Assembly: GCA_030998225.1 (NCBI GenBank)
Contig: JAPYXD010000727.1
Span: 4,278,001-4,342,000, forward strand
DNA from: Diplolepis rosae
Lineage: Eukaryota > Arthropoda > Insecta > Hymenoptera > Diplolepididae
Direction of reading: 5' to 3'
Length of the DNA stretch: 64,000 nucleotides
Below are positions 34,863-46,225 of the stretch, one piece after another. The first letter of the stretch is position 1. Each line of letters starts with the position of its first letter. Made by a program: the position numbers and the translations under genes. The notes beneath the pieces are model-generated. The model worked only from the letters and a program-made list of their open reading frames with translations, searched no databases and was not told the origin of the DNA.

Positions 34863-36530
34863 AACAAAAAATTAAAAACCAAGGATCTTCATGATTTTTT
34901 AAGGAATTCTGGAAATGGAAATTCCATACTCTAGAACCTTAAAATATCAACTGACAAAAACTATTTACACAGAAGTTATAGCCTGCAAATAGATTATATC
35001 TTGATGAGACAGTTTTATTGAAAATCAGAGTAAGAAGAAAACTGCTAACAAAATTCATGTTTAAAAAATACTGGCGTCGGTCTTTTAAAATTACAATGAC
35101 TCAACTAGACTCCCTCGAGGCTTGACTCTTCGACGACGCTGAGGGAATATGGAATAAAATAAATATAAAAAAAACTGAAAGAAAGAGTAAAAGAAAGACG
35201 GGCAATGTCAAGGGACGACATGGAGGACGGACTGAAAGTTTACTGTTCCCGAGGGAAATAGAGGACGATACAAAAGTTACACGTTCACACTCACCGATTG
35301 CCTGCTCCTCGTTTTTTCAAACTATTTGCGGAAGTTTCACCTCCATAACCTTCACGTATCTTATTGTATTATCTCCAACAACTTACATGTATATCACAGG
35401 AGTGAAATAAAATGTTTCAAATTTGAAGGGATTTTATAGCTTCAGTGCAGGTACTGTGTTATTGAAAACATAAAACTCTTATCTCAAACAATTTTTCGTT
35501 TTAACAAAGGACGAAAATAATATTCGCTCAGTGATGAAGAAATATGATGAGAAAATAAATATAGACCTTAGCAACTCAAACAAGTTATTATAATTTGAAA
35601 ACAAAAATTGAATTCTAATTGAAGAAGTTATCCTGAATTAAAAAACGTCTAAATGTTGGTATCCAAAATGTAGTTCTTCCAAATAATGAAATTTCAAATC
35701 TACACATACAGAAATACTTCATTAATGTAGAATGTGACAGAGATTTTTCAATTTAGTGTCATTATACCAACGCTGAATACTTGAAGGAAAAGAAGAGAAA
35801 CCCTTGTGAAGGAGTTCGTTTCAGATTTTGAAGAGTACTTTGTATTTTATTGTATAGGTGGTTCCGAGTACGATTATAAAGCCCATTAAAAAATAGTGGT
35901 TAACTCCGCAAATTTTCTTCGTAGATGTTCTCATGATAGAGACTCTTGGTAGACGTCTTTTTCACTTTATTCGTGCGGAGATGAAAGCGGGTACTTATCA
36001 ACTGAGATTACTTCCCTGGAGTTGAGGGCTAAGGTATAGGGTCGCTGAGCTCAGATTGCGTGGAACTAAGAATATTACGAATGAAATATTAACATTAGCA
36101 CATTTCAGAAAGAAAACTTTTACATTTCCTTCCACCTCCGATATTACTTATTTCGACTTTTGTACATCGTCTTTAAATAAATCCAACTTCTCAACACAAA
36201 TCATAATTTATTATTGTACAAAATTTGATATTTTTCTACTGCATCTTAGTAAAAATGAATTCAAGTATAAAGAGAAAAATAGCGCCTGGCTATAAGAACT
36301 AGGAAAACTGTAGTTGGAAAAAAGGAGTGACTGAGACAAGAGAAAATTGTTGTTTCAACCTAAACCGATGATAACTGTCCACACTTATGGAAACAAGAAA
36401 AGACTACTGTGATATACGCTCCGTAAAAATAATTAAAAACATTTTAATTTCGTATTATCAACATATATTTTTGATTGAATTTAATATTACATATGTAGAA
36501 GACGTTTCAATCTAAGGAATCATTATTATC
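34863..36530. other. Intron stretch, no gene seen
   Basis: A GC-richer, apparently single-copy island spans about 35090-35350; no frame in it is convincing. The plus-strand frame 36056-36295 lies in T/A-rich DNA and I treat it as chance. Confidence 0.35.
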
Positions 36531-38000
36531 ACATTAAAAAAAAATTTATTGAACAGATCGGTACAACACATTAAAGGGTTTCAAAACAGGCTTCTCCTGC
36601 GTCAATATACTACTGTGGGCAAAAACTAAGGTGAATTTTGTTATAAAATGAAAAATCCTCATTTATTTATCCAAATCAATTTCATCCCCTTCAAAGTAAT
36701 CTCCTCCCGATATAATGCACTTATGCCAACGTTTTTTCAATCGTCGAAACACTTGTTAAATTCGATTTCCGGAATTGCCTTCAAAGCCTTCTTTGATTCA
36801 GCTTGTATTTCTTCAATCGTGTCAAAACAGTGTCCTCGGAGTAGTCTCTTGAGCTTGGGGAATAGCCAGAAGTCACACGGAGCCAAATCAGGCGAATATG
36901 GTGGTTGTGGAACAATATGCGTTGAGTTTTTGGCGAAATGGCCACGAAGAACGAGTGCAGTGTGAGACGGCGCTTTATCGTAATGCAAAAACCACGAGTT
37001 GTCTGCCCAAAATATCTTTTGAAACGGTGCTGAGTGATTCTCTTGAAAAGTCCAATAGTGTCAGCAAGGTCTCTAATTCTCAATCGATGATTTTTGTGCA
37101 CTGATTCTTTGATTTGATTGACGTGTTGGTCGTCAGTTGATGTTGATGGTCGTCCGGGGCGTTCAAAGTCATGAACACGTTCTCTGCCTTCTTTGAAGTC
37201 TTTGTACCGCCTATAAACATTTTTCTGCGACAAGGTCAAATCACCGAAGGCCTTCTGCAACATTCTGAACGTTTCCGCAACTGAAATTTCATTCCGCAAA
37301 CAAAATTTAATAGCACTTCTTTGCTCAACAAATTCAGTCATTGTAAAAATCGAAAAAATCGCTTTTAGTCGTTTAGAAAACACAAGCGTAACTATGTAAC
37401 AAATGATCTTCTTCTTGACATGAAATTTGGCACAGATGTCAGTAACAGTAGGACCAACATAAAAATAAAAGAGTTTGCCCGAATCGGTTAGCCCCCGAAG
37501 TTTAAATTTTAAATTCACCTTACTTTTTGCCCATAGTAGTATTGCTTCCAGCGAGATTTTCAGGCATCGAAGGTTTCACGGTAGGCCTTCTCCGGAATGT
37601 CCTTTGAAGCCTTGGTGCAAGCCTTTTTGACCTTGTCAACTGTTCCGAAATGATGTCCTTTTATAGGAGTTTTCAGACGCAGAGACAAAAAGAAGTCTTG
37701 GGGAGCCACATCAGGATTAGAACGGCTGGGGAAACGTTGGCACCTTTGAATCGGCCAGGAAGCGAATCACTAGGAAGGCAGTGGTAGTCGTTGATGGCCT
37801 TCCACCGCGGGCTTCATCGCTGACCTCTTCACGGCCTTTGAAAAGGCCTTATGCCAATGGTAGACTTGACGTTCCGACAATCATCACCAAAGGCCGTCTT
37901 CATCATAGGTAAAGTTTTCACTGCGGACTTGCCGAGTTTCACACAAAACTTGATGGCCATTCTTTGTTCCAACAAGCGATGCATTACGGCTTGCACAAGA
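36531..38000 (-). mobile_element. Second deleted mariner, interrupted by copy 3 of the first
   Basis: On the minus strand the remnant starts MHRLLEQRMAIKFCVKLGKS (ATG near 37986) and reads to FGDD. A large part is then missing, and it resumes with a frameshifted FFL..RLK..KGHHFGTVDKVK and [15 protein letters not shown] region (37545-37780). The end of the gene (IDAGEACFETL and stop) lies at 36555-36612, on the other side of mariner copy 3, which jumped into a TA. It is a different mariner lineage from the inserted one. The outer 5' end was not located. Confidence 0.75.
36613..37536 (-). mobile_element. Internally deleted mariner, copy 3
   Basis: TA (36611-36612, 37537-37538) flanks 26-bp ends CT(G/A)TGGGCAAAAA.TAAGG. 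The minus strand keeps [32 protein letters not shown] and [12 protein letters not shown], then the same deletion junction as copies 1 and 2, followed by [18 protein letters not shown] and [19 protein letters not shown]. The long minus-strand frame 36781-37518 crosses the junction in a shifted frame. It is inserted in another mariner relic. Confidence 0.9.
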
Positions 38001-39694
38001 GACGAAAACGAGTTTCACAGAAAAGCCTATCCTTACTCTCTGGATGGCCGGCACGGTGTGCCCGCTCCCATGTATTTCAAAGGGGTATTTATAAATGGTG
38101 GCGGGGCGAATAAATTCATATCAGCGACATCTAGGGAACGTAGCAAGAACTAGATTTCACGGAAACTACCGTTCCCCCCTCCACTTCAGATCTGGTAATA
38201 AAAAGCGCGAAATTTTCGCCTTCCAATGCGAAAAAGAAAAAATTCGGATTTTATTATATTTGAGGCTAATTTACATGGCTTCAGTCGGCTATGAGAGGGA
38301 CTGGACCAAGCCTTTACGAGTTTTATTGTAGATTCAAAATAAAAGTTATTGGTGACTTACCCAATTTGCAGCTAAAATTATTTTCATTTGGAGCGCGAAC
38401 AGTAAAGCACTACTAGTTATTGGCACATTAGCCTAGATATTAGCACTTTAAAGATCGAAATTCATTAAAATCACTTAAAATCGCAATCAATTTCAATCAA
38501 TTACAACATGCACGACGTTCATTTGGATGACACACTAGCGCCGACTATGGGACGTAGCAATCACTATTTTTCTTTCGCAACTTGGCCTATAGGAGTAGGC
38601 ACACCATGATGGCCGAAGACGATTGAACGACCTCTTGTTCGTGAGCTGACTTCTCCCTTTACCGATCCCAACCCGTCCGAGTGCGCTCCGATGTATAGTT
38701 GCTTCACAATAAAATCACTGACATTACTTTTCTGACAAACCACGTATAGTCACTGTGAGTACATTACTTAGACGCGGCGATCACTTTTTTTACGTACACT
38801 GACGGGTCAACAATTGTTTAAATTCAACCATAAAAAGTAGTTGAGGCTTTAACTTTTGAACGTAGATGTAACAAATAAATTAGACACATATCGAGAGGAA
38901 GAGCCAATTTCTTCAAGCTCAACTATTTCTACAGACAGTTTTTTGATCAGGTGGTGGATAAGATTTTTACGCATTTTGAAATAGCGTGCTTTACGGCATC
39001 GCATTCACTCAATAAATGACGCTTTGAGGTTTATAAATCCAAGCTTGGTGAGGCTTTACTTTTATCGAAGGCTGTAAAACCTTAGTTGATAGAGGATCAG
39101 AGCGATAGAGAAAGCTCCGATGGCTATGAATTACTTATTCGAGGGACAGTAAAGATTTACTCTCTATATCAGATTAAAGGATTATTTACACTAAAAAGTG
39201 ATATTTTAACGCCTCATTTGAAAAACTACGATTCCTGTACTGCTCACGTATTATTAAACTTTGTATATATATGTTCAAATGTGAATTTGTTATAGACGCT
39301 AGAAAGTTTTCGTAAACTCTATCAAATGTTTTCAAAAATGGCGTTTAATTATAAGTAGGATTAGAAATTTATAGTAGATTTTATTCGATTGATGCAGCTA
39401 AAGGTTTTAATTTCAATATGCACCTGCAACTCATTGAAACTCATTTATCTCTGCTGCTCACAATTCGATATCAATTCTTCGCCAGCTTTCCTTCGATTGT
39501 ACTCATTCCTTTAATCCGAACAATCGGCTTTGCGGTGCTGAGAAAAACTTTAATGAATATTCTACGAGTTTCTTCGATGGACGATATAAACGAGTGATAA
39601 CGAGGTTAATCAAAGAACCTCTCTTGAGAGAGCAAAGTATTGTCATTATCATATTGAAAAGTTAGGTTTATTTTCCAATCATGCAATATTATGA
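38001..39694. other. Intron stretch, no gene seen
   Basis: The part 38340-38800 is GC-richer. On the minus strand it has an excellent donor (AATTGG|GTAAGT at about 38359) at the end of a possible leader, but no open frame of note. The frame 39086-39295 is unremarkable. Confidence 0.3.
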
Positions 39695-39784
39695 TAACAC
39701 AGGCACACAAAAAAAACCAAGTCTCTGATATTTGAACGCGACACATATGTTCCCATGTAATTTGATCCGCTGATCACGAATCCG

Positions 39785-40417
39785 CGGTCCAATTGACCCC
39801 ATCACATCTGGGTCAAGGGCATTTGAAGGTCAAAATTGAACACACACATTTGAGTTGAAAAAAATGACTAATCTTTATGTTTTTTGGGTCGCTGAATAAT
39901 AATTCGAGGTCGGTTTGACCTCAAGTAGTAAATGTCAAGGTCATTTGAAGGTCAAACGTGTTTATTTTGGAAATAATGCATTTTTGACTGCAGATTCTGA
40001 AAGAACGGAAAATTTTACGTCCAAAACTGTATTTTTTAATTTTTTTAATATGATCCAAAGGTCATTTCAAGGTCATTATAAGTGGTGATGTGGAGAATCA
40101 ATTTAATCACTACAAAAATACGAAAATATGATTTCCTTTACCTAAACTACTGTGGTAATATATTTTGGTGGTTGCTGGATCAGAATACGAGGTCTTTTTG
40201 ACCCCATCACACCTGGGTCAAGGGCATTTGAAGGTCGAAATTGGGAAAAATATCGTTTTAGTGGAATAAACTACTTATCATTATGTTTTTTGGTTCGCTG
40301 AATTCGAATTTGAGGTCGGTTTGATCTCAAGCTGTGAAGGTCAAGGTCATTTTAAGGTCAAACTTGTTTATTTTGAAAAGAAACTGCATTTTTGACTCCA
40401 GATTCTGAAAGAACGGA
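39785..40417 (+). repeat. Direct sub-repeat with AAGGTCA motifs
   Basis: Two units (39785-40010 and 40195-40417) share CCCATCACA(T/C)CTGGGTCAA, GAGGTCGGTTTGA, and TTTGACT(G/C)CAGATTCTGAA. Each contains several AAGGTCA or TCAAGGTCA steps. Only part of this lies inside the terminal inverted repeat, so the duplication postdates it or is a structural subterminal feature. Confidence 0.75.
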
Positions 40418-40779
40418 GTAGTATCTATCAGTAATACCTATCTTGTGTCAGCACCCAGGGCACCTCCACGTGGTGACGGCGGAAACGGCATTGTTTTTCT
40501 TGTTTGTTTTCGGCTAAGCCCTGGGGTGAAGGCATGACGCCGTCATGGCTGGCACAGGAAAGTCTACGATGCAGGGTCTTGGATGCCCAGTATCGGCGGT
40601 TGGTCAGGGTGAGCAAGCGGGCCCGCAATCATCGTCATCAAGTGACCGCAGCTCTTTACTAGTTGGTGACTTGGCTAATAAGGAGTATGATGCTACAAGA
40701 AGAATTGAAGATGCTGCAAGCCACTTTTGTGGCACTGATAAATAACAAAAGCGATGACTAAAAAACTATTGTAGCAAAT

Positions 40780-41103
40780 ATGATAAGAAACTATAAGTGT
40801 TTGGGATGTTTGATGAGTCACAAAGTTCATTTTATGGATGCTCATCTCAGCTATTTCCCTGATAACTTGGGAGATTACAGCGAAGAACAAGGGGAACGGT
40901 TCCATCAAGATCTGAAAGAGGCTGAAACTAGATGGCAAGGGAAATGGGACGTAAATATGTTGGCGGACTACTGTTGGTTACTGAAAAGAGATCGAGTGTC
41001 AGATGATGAAGAAGATGACGAGAGCGCAAAAAGAATTAGAAATCCGCTACACAGATCCTTCGAAAGTAAAAGAAAGCGTTATAGAAGAAAAAACAATAGC
41101 TAA
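40780..41103 (+). CDS. C-terminal part of a transposon-associated protein
   Basis: A 107-codon frame reads NYKCLGCLMSHKVHFMDAHL, followed by SYFPDNLGDYSEEQGERFHQ and a KWDVNMLADYCWLLKRD segment, then an acidic patch and a basic tail KRKRYRRKNNS. From memory, the SxKxHFLxxHLxxFPxNLGxxSEEQGERFHQD pattern recurs in uncharacterised, multicopy, transposon-linked proteins of insects and other invertebrates. I cannot name the superfamily or function. A stop (TAA) lies 36 bases upstream in the same frame, and related residues continue before it, so this is a truncated gene. It lies between the long inverted repeats. Confidence 0.6.
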   Translation: MIRNYKCLGCLMSHKVHFMDAHLSYFPDNLGDYSEEQGERFHQDLKEAETRWQGKWDVNMLADYCWLLKRDRVSDDEEDDESAKRIRNPLHRSFESKRKRYRRKNNS

Positions 41104-41688
41104 GTCTCATATTTATAGTTCTTCAGAGATTCAGTTCTTTTTTTACCTTGATGGGGCGACCCTTATCTTGTCCTTGAGGAGACAGACGAACCTTGTATTC
41201 TGGTTCAACGATCACCAAAATATATTACCGCAATAGTTTAGGTGAAGGGAACCATATTTTCGTATTTTTGCAGTGATTAAATTGATTCTCCACATCACCA
41301 CTTATAATGACCTTGAAATGACCTTTGGATCATATTAAAAAAATTAAAAAATACAGTTTTGGACGTAAAATTTTCCGTTCTTTCAGAATCTGCAGTCAAA
41401 AATGCATTATTTCCAAAACAAACACGTTTGACCTTCAAATGACCTTGACCTTTACTACTTGAGGTCAAACCGACCTCGAATTATTATTCAGCGACCCAAA
41501 AAACATAAAGATTAGTCATTTTTTTCAACTCAAATGTGTGTGTTCAATTTTGACCTTCAAATGCCCTTGACCCAGATGTGATGGGGTCAATTGGACCGCG
41601 GATTCGTGATCAGCGGATCAAATTACATGGGAACATATGTGTCGCGTTCAAATATCAGAGACTTGGTTTTTTTTGTGTGCCTGTGTAA

Positions 41689-42428
41689 TCTTTATTTAAA
41701 AAAAGTCTTTTATATTAAGAAGTGGTGTGCTGATTAAGTTTGAAAGGGGAAAAAATAAAAATACTTTGACTAGTAGTTGTTTTTTTTTCTTCAATTTCTT
41801 TTTTTATTGTACAGTTTTTTTGAAAGATTGCAGATAAAAATCTACATTTTGCCTGTCTTATTAGCCGAGACGTAACATTTCCTTGACAATCCGGAAAAAA
41901 CTTTCACTCTACTACAAAGTATTCAGGATTCAAAAGTTTTAACGAGCACTCTGGCCACTTGCATTGTGGCGCATGATAGTAGCAACCAACCCTGTGCAGT
42001 TTTAGCGTCACGTTTATGGCGCATAGTGTCAGGTTACGAACTTTTCTTACGGACATTCATGCACGTTTATTATGCTATGCTATTCTCTCGGAAGCGTAAG
42101 TCAGACGAATACGAGGAAATGTTGCGCTCTTCAGAGCATTGAATTTTCCATGTATATAGGATATGCTCTTCACGAAATTGCCTATTTTCCAAATCCTCGA
42201 ATTTTTCTTTTTCATACAAAATACACTTTTATTACATTTCCCGATATACATATATTTATAATGCTGAAAGTTTATTTCGTATTGTTTCAAAGACACATTC
42301 ACTGTTAAAAATATTTTTCATTTTAATTGACTTTAACACAGAAGTGGTAAATTAAAAATGATAGATTTATATATTATTAAAAATTAATATACATTCATAT
42401 TTAATTTAATAAGTTTTCAATCAAAATT
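41689..42428. other. Intron stretch, no gene seen
   Basis: Contains short overlapping frames at 42072-42308 on both strands without any domain. Nothing else is recognised. Confidence 0.35.
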
Positions 42429-42626
42429 TATTCAATCACAAAAATAGGCATTTTTTGTGATTTTTTCCAGCGAAACCATAAAATAGATCGAAATTACAAA
42501 ATAGAGTTTTTATTTCACATGTGATTGACTGTACAAAATAATTTTTTCAAAGCGGCAGATGTCAAAATGGCGACTGCGTAGCATTTTTCCGATGACTGCA
42601 ATTTTCAAGTCAGCCGGACACATTAC

Positions 42627-43175
42627 TTAAGGTAGTACTGTCGGTACGTAGCTAATCAAACGATTACTTTTTCTCATTTGCTTCACGTAGTATCTAAATT
42701 TGTCAAGGTCGCATAAGAAAGCGACTATACATGTGTGTATAGCAGATGACTTCTTACGATACCTGTATGGCGCGCGCTTTCACTTATCACTTATTCTGCG
42801 ACATTGCCACATCTATTTAATCGCCGTCGCTTACTGGAGAAAAATTATATTTCTGCTTACTTAATTGGATTTTGCTACGCTTACACGTATCCAATTGAGA
42901 TGTTTTAACTTGCAAAATGATGCTTATATTATCAATCAATGCACTAGTCATTTTTATTAAAATCTGAACGTAGTTATGGCAGAATTTGTAAATAAACTCG
43001 GTTTCCCATAAGGATAGGTGTTAATCGTCTCAAAATGCAATTACTAATTACTGCCCTCCAGTGTACCCTAGGTCCTCAAAAATTTAACTGAGTCATTTCT
43101 GGCTTAATGTTCACCAGTGATTTCAATTTTATCAATATCTGAACGTTATTTCCATTTACAACAGTACTACCTTAA
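42627..43175. mobile_element. 549-bp TTAA element, GGTAGTACTGT ends
   Basis: TTAA (42627-42630, 43172-43175) brackets the inverted ends GGTAGTACTGT. Comparison with the intact relative at 52850-52900 shows it entered the CATTACT..ATTTCA stretch of family X. No coding capacity. Confidence 0.8.
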
Positions 43176-43212
43176 ATAAATTTCAGCCGGTTCACTTGAA
43201 ATTTTAACTGTA

Positions 43213-43753
43213 CACTCGAGATTCCCTATAACGAGAAGCTTGAGCATCGGAGACCTCTCTGCATCGAGCGCGAGAGGGATCCCCTCTATATCCTTCTTGT
43301 TGCTACGCGCTGTTATGCGCATTATATGATGCGCGCAGTCAGTCTGTCAGTGATGCCATGTGAATAATTGCATGTACATAGTAAAAAAGCGTATAAAAAA
43401 GATTTTTGCGAGTATTCAACATGGAATTGACTTATTTGACGGTATGTACTCAAAATACTAAAAATATAATAATATAATAATAAAGATATCTATGCTTATC
43501 AGGTGTATTTTTGAATATTTTCAGAAAAAAAAGTCTTGACAATGAATAAAAAAGTGGAAATTTTGACAAATTTGGAAAACGGGATGCAAAATTGGGAAAT
43601 TTGCAAAAAATACAACGTTTCAAATTTGAGCGCGCTTAATTCCGTAGTAGTGGGGGAATAGGGGTCGATCGTCTGCTCGTTATGGGGAGGCGTGACGCGC
43701 TCGTAAAAGGGAGGCCATGTTACAGGGAATCTCGTTATAGGGAATCTCGAGTG
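43213..43753 (+). mobile_element. 541-bp pogo/Tigger-like element with N-terminal HTH remnant
   Basis: TA (43211-43212, 43754-43755) flanks inverted ends CACTCGAGATTCCCTATAAC. On the plus strand a short exon ending TTGACG|GTATGT (from about 43421) and an acceptor ATTTTCAG (43525) precede KKVLTMNKKVEILTNLENG, then WEICKKYNVSNLS. This is the N-terminal helix-turn-helix of pogo/Tigger/CENP-B-type transposases. The rest of the gene is absent. It is a deletion derivative that retained promoter, intron and DNA-binding start. Confidence 0.85.
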
Positions 43754-43755
43754 TA

Positions 43756-44231
43756 TACGAAGGCTGTTCAATAAGTCCGTGTCTTCTCGAAAGATGGTGC
43801 TGTTATCGTAAATATGTTACTACTCTAAGAGAATACCATCTAATATCAGTGCGTATACAAAGTTTCAAGTCAGTACGTTGATTAGAAAATATTTTACAGC
43901 CAGTTGAATTTAATTTTTCATTGTTAAAACGAAACCATGAAAAAAGGCGAGCTTCGCGTGCTTATTAAACATTATTTTCTACGAGGTAGAAATGGTACAT
44001 TTTACATGAATTTTTGAGCATGAAGAAGCTGTCTGCAAGATGGGTGCCACGTTTGCACACAGCCGATCACAAAAGCGAGCTCGTGTGGTTGCGTCTAAGC
44101 AATGTTTGGACATGTTTCAACGTAATTCAAAGGAATTTTTGTGACGTTATGTATCTGTTGATGAAACGTGGATTAATTATTATATACCAGAAATAAAAAA
44201 TCAGTCGAAAATGTGGACTAGACCTGGCGAA
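43756..44231 (+). mobile_element. Mariner relic with two missing parts
   Basis: It starts CGAAGGCTGTTCAATAAG next to the pogo-like element. After MKKGELRVLIKHYFLRG (43937 on) about 80 codons are missing. It continues with frameshifts as LSMKKLSARWVPRLHTADHK, then a DMFQRNSKEFL..YVSVDETWI region containing the first catalytic Asp (VDE), and stops at MWTRPGE, where family-X sequence resumes. It belongs to a third mariner lineage in this window. Confidence 0.8.
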
Positions 44232-44800
44232 ATTCGCTTTTTTCTATGGTTTAGTTTTAACAATGAAAAACTAAATTCAACCTTTTTCATTAACAATTTT
44301 CTGACGACTATTTTTGGAATTTCATACTTTTTTACTTTAGAAGTGCCCCATTTGGGCAAAAATCAATACATCAAAGTGGACCTTCCAGAAATAAAGGCGT
44401 CATCGGAAAAATGCTGCGCAATCGCCATTTTGTCATCTATCGCTTCAAAAAAATTATATTTTGTCCACCGTACACTGTAAGTTAGCCTTGTCGGTATCCT
44501 TTTGCGTTCGGAAAGTTGATTTTCCCAAATTAGAACGGTAAAATTTAAAGTGTGCGGAAAATTAAAACAAACTTAAAATTTTACCGCACTGATGCGGGGA
44601 AATCAACTTTCCGCACGTAAAGCGACACCGACTCGGCTAGCTTTCGGTATACAGCGAACTAAAAATATCGTTCGTATCACGTGCAGAACATGTATAATAA
44701 AAAGCCTATTTTGTAATCTCGATTTATTTCATGGTTTCACTGAAAAAAAGTCACAAAATATGCCTATTTTTCTCTGCCTCTAGAGTGGCCTGACCCCTTC

Positions 44801-46225
44801 AAATTAACAAACATTATTAAAATATATACACATGTGTAATAAAATTCGAATAAAAGTTTGTATTTTCCAAGATGAAAGTATTTTAAATTTAATATACGTT
44901 ATTGAAAAAAACTTCCATTACATGTAATAGAGGTTTATTACAGAAATCTCTAACAGTGTTTCTATCATTTTACTTTCAAATGTACACAATTATAGTGAAA
45001 GATATGTGAGCAATTTTTAAAATATAGAATGAAAAACATTCGTAAAAAATCACCCATCGTTCCTCATTTTCAGTAAGAAATAAATCAAATTTGTATTCCA
45101 TCCATGTCGCAGGCACGTGTGACATTGACTAATCGCATGCATCTTGAAATATAAAATTGCTACTGGGAATAAACATCCCAGTTTGAATATTTTTTATTTT
45201 CTAGAGTAGTTCTCTGTTTATTATTACAATAGTATTTTATTATAACCCACTTTTCAGTGAATTTTTATTATGAGAATAAGAATTTTTTTAGATTAATACA
45301 AGCATAAAAAATGGAGATAGGGTAAATGTTGGTAATCCCTGTTTGTTACATTGTAAAAAATGCTAACTGCTTTGAATGAAAACATATGATGAGTAAACAC
45401 GTGAGTATATGGCAAGGAGTTCTGATGTATTTGAAATCGATGGGAAATGTAACGAGCGAATAGCCATAAAATTCGGTACATGATAGTAACTTTCAGATCA
45501 CATGTGGGTTTGCTGGCTTTGTGTTATAACCAATATATGCGATATATTATCTAGCTTGATCGCCAACACCGAGGAACATCAACGTTACTGTCTTGTATGC
45601 TTCGTATCACTTTCATGACTACATAAATAATATTATCATTTATGTCTCACTTAATTGACCTGTTAAAGAAAGTTCGAAAAAATGCTCGAGAAAAAGTCAG
45701 AACAAGAATACACTCAAAGTAGACTATGAGATTAGAAAAAATCGTTTTACTCTGTGAAAATATGTGTTTATAAATTTTCATAAATCTTTATTTATGTGAA
45801 ATTCATATAAATATTTTTCAGGTGAATATCACAACCGATAAAGAAAATACATTCGTGTTTTGCTCTAAATATTACAAGACTGGTTTAAAATGTAACGTTT
45901 ATAATAATAGTAATTTTGAATTATTTTTTAGAATCTTTAAGGTTTAATTATATTCAATACTTGATTTTTAAGGCTTTTTAAATCAAATAGTTTAATGTAT
46001 GTATATCTTTCGAAATTTGAGTACTCAATCTTCATAAATAATAACACATTTTGTTGTTTGGAATATTTGCTAAACTTCAACTTGTTTAACTCTTTTTCCA
46101 AATAATTTTTGTAGAAAATATACATTGTATAATAAAAAATTATTTAAAAAACCATAAAACAAATTGTTTGGAAAAAAGTTTAATGAATATAGGTATAATG
46201 GATGTTCAAGAAAATAAACTGATGA
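44801..46225. other. Intron stretch, no gene seen
   Basis: AT-rich with a somewhat GC-richer part at 45400-45640. Minus-strand frames (45293-45481, 45937-46125) have no motif and are likely chance. Confidence 0.35.

Larger units (their letters stand above)
39698..41685 (+). mobile_element. 2-kb transposon with ~500-bp inverted ends and TAA duplication
   Basis: The ends CACAGGCACACAAAAAAAAC are inverted and flanked by TAA (39695-39697, 41686-41688). A 3-bp TWA duplication fits PIF/Harbinger, though other superfamilies with 3-bp duplications remain open. The inverted arms reach about 500 bp (39698-40200 and 41175-41685) with few mismatches. The left arm also contains a direct sub-repeat: 39785-40010 resembles 40195-40417. 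Both arms are rich in TCAAGGTCA-like motifs. The middle encodes part of a transposon-associated protein (40780-41103). Confidence 0.85.
42429..44800. mobile_element. Family-X TTAA element broken up by three later insertions
   Basis: The pieces 42429-42626, 43176-43212 and about 44232-44800 match, in order, the uninterrupted element at 52654-53491. Shared sequences include GCGAAACCATAAAATAGATC-like DNA, CCGGACACATTACT, TTTTCATTAACAATTTTCTG, and TGCCTCTAGAGTGGCCTGAC. Between the pieces lie a TTAA MITE (42627-43175), a pogo-like element (43213-43753) and a mariner relic (43756-44231). The outer ends are worn. Confidence 0.75.

Noticed and set aside
36781..37518. 245-codon minus-strand frame that looks like one long protein
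   Set aside because: It crosses the mariner deletion junction in a shifted frame; only the part up to about residue 150 is transposase, the rest is out of frame.
38350..38570. Minus-strand leader-like sequence with a strong GTAAGT donor
   Set aside because: A single good donor is common by chance and there is no coding exon or promoter to pair with it.
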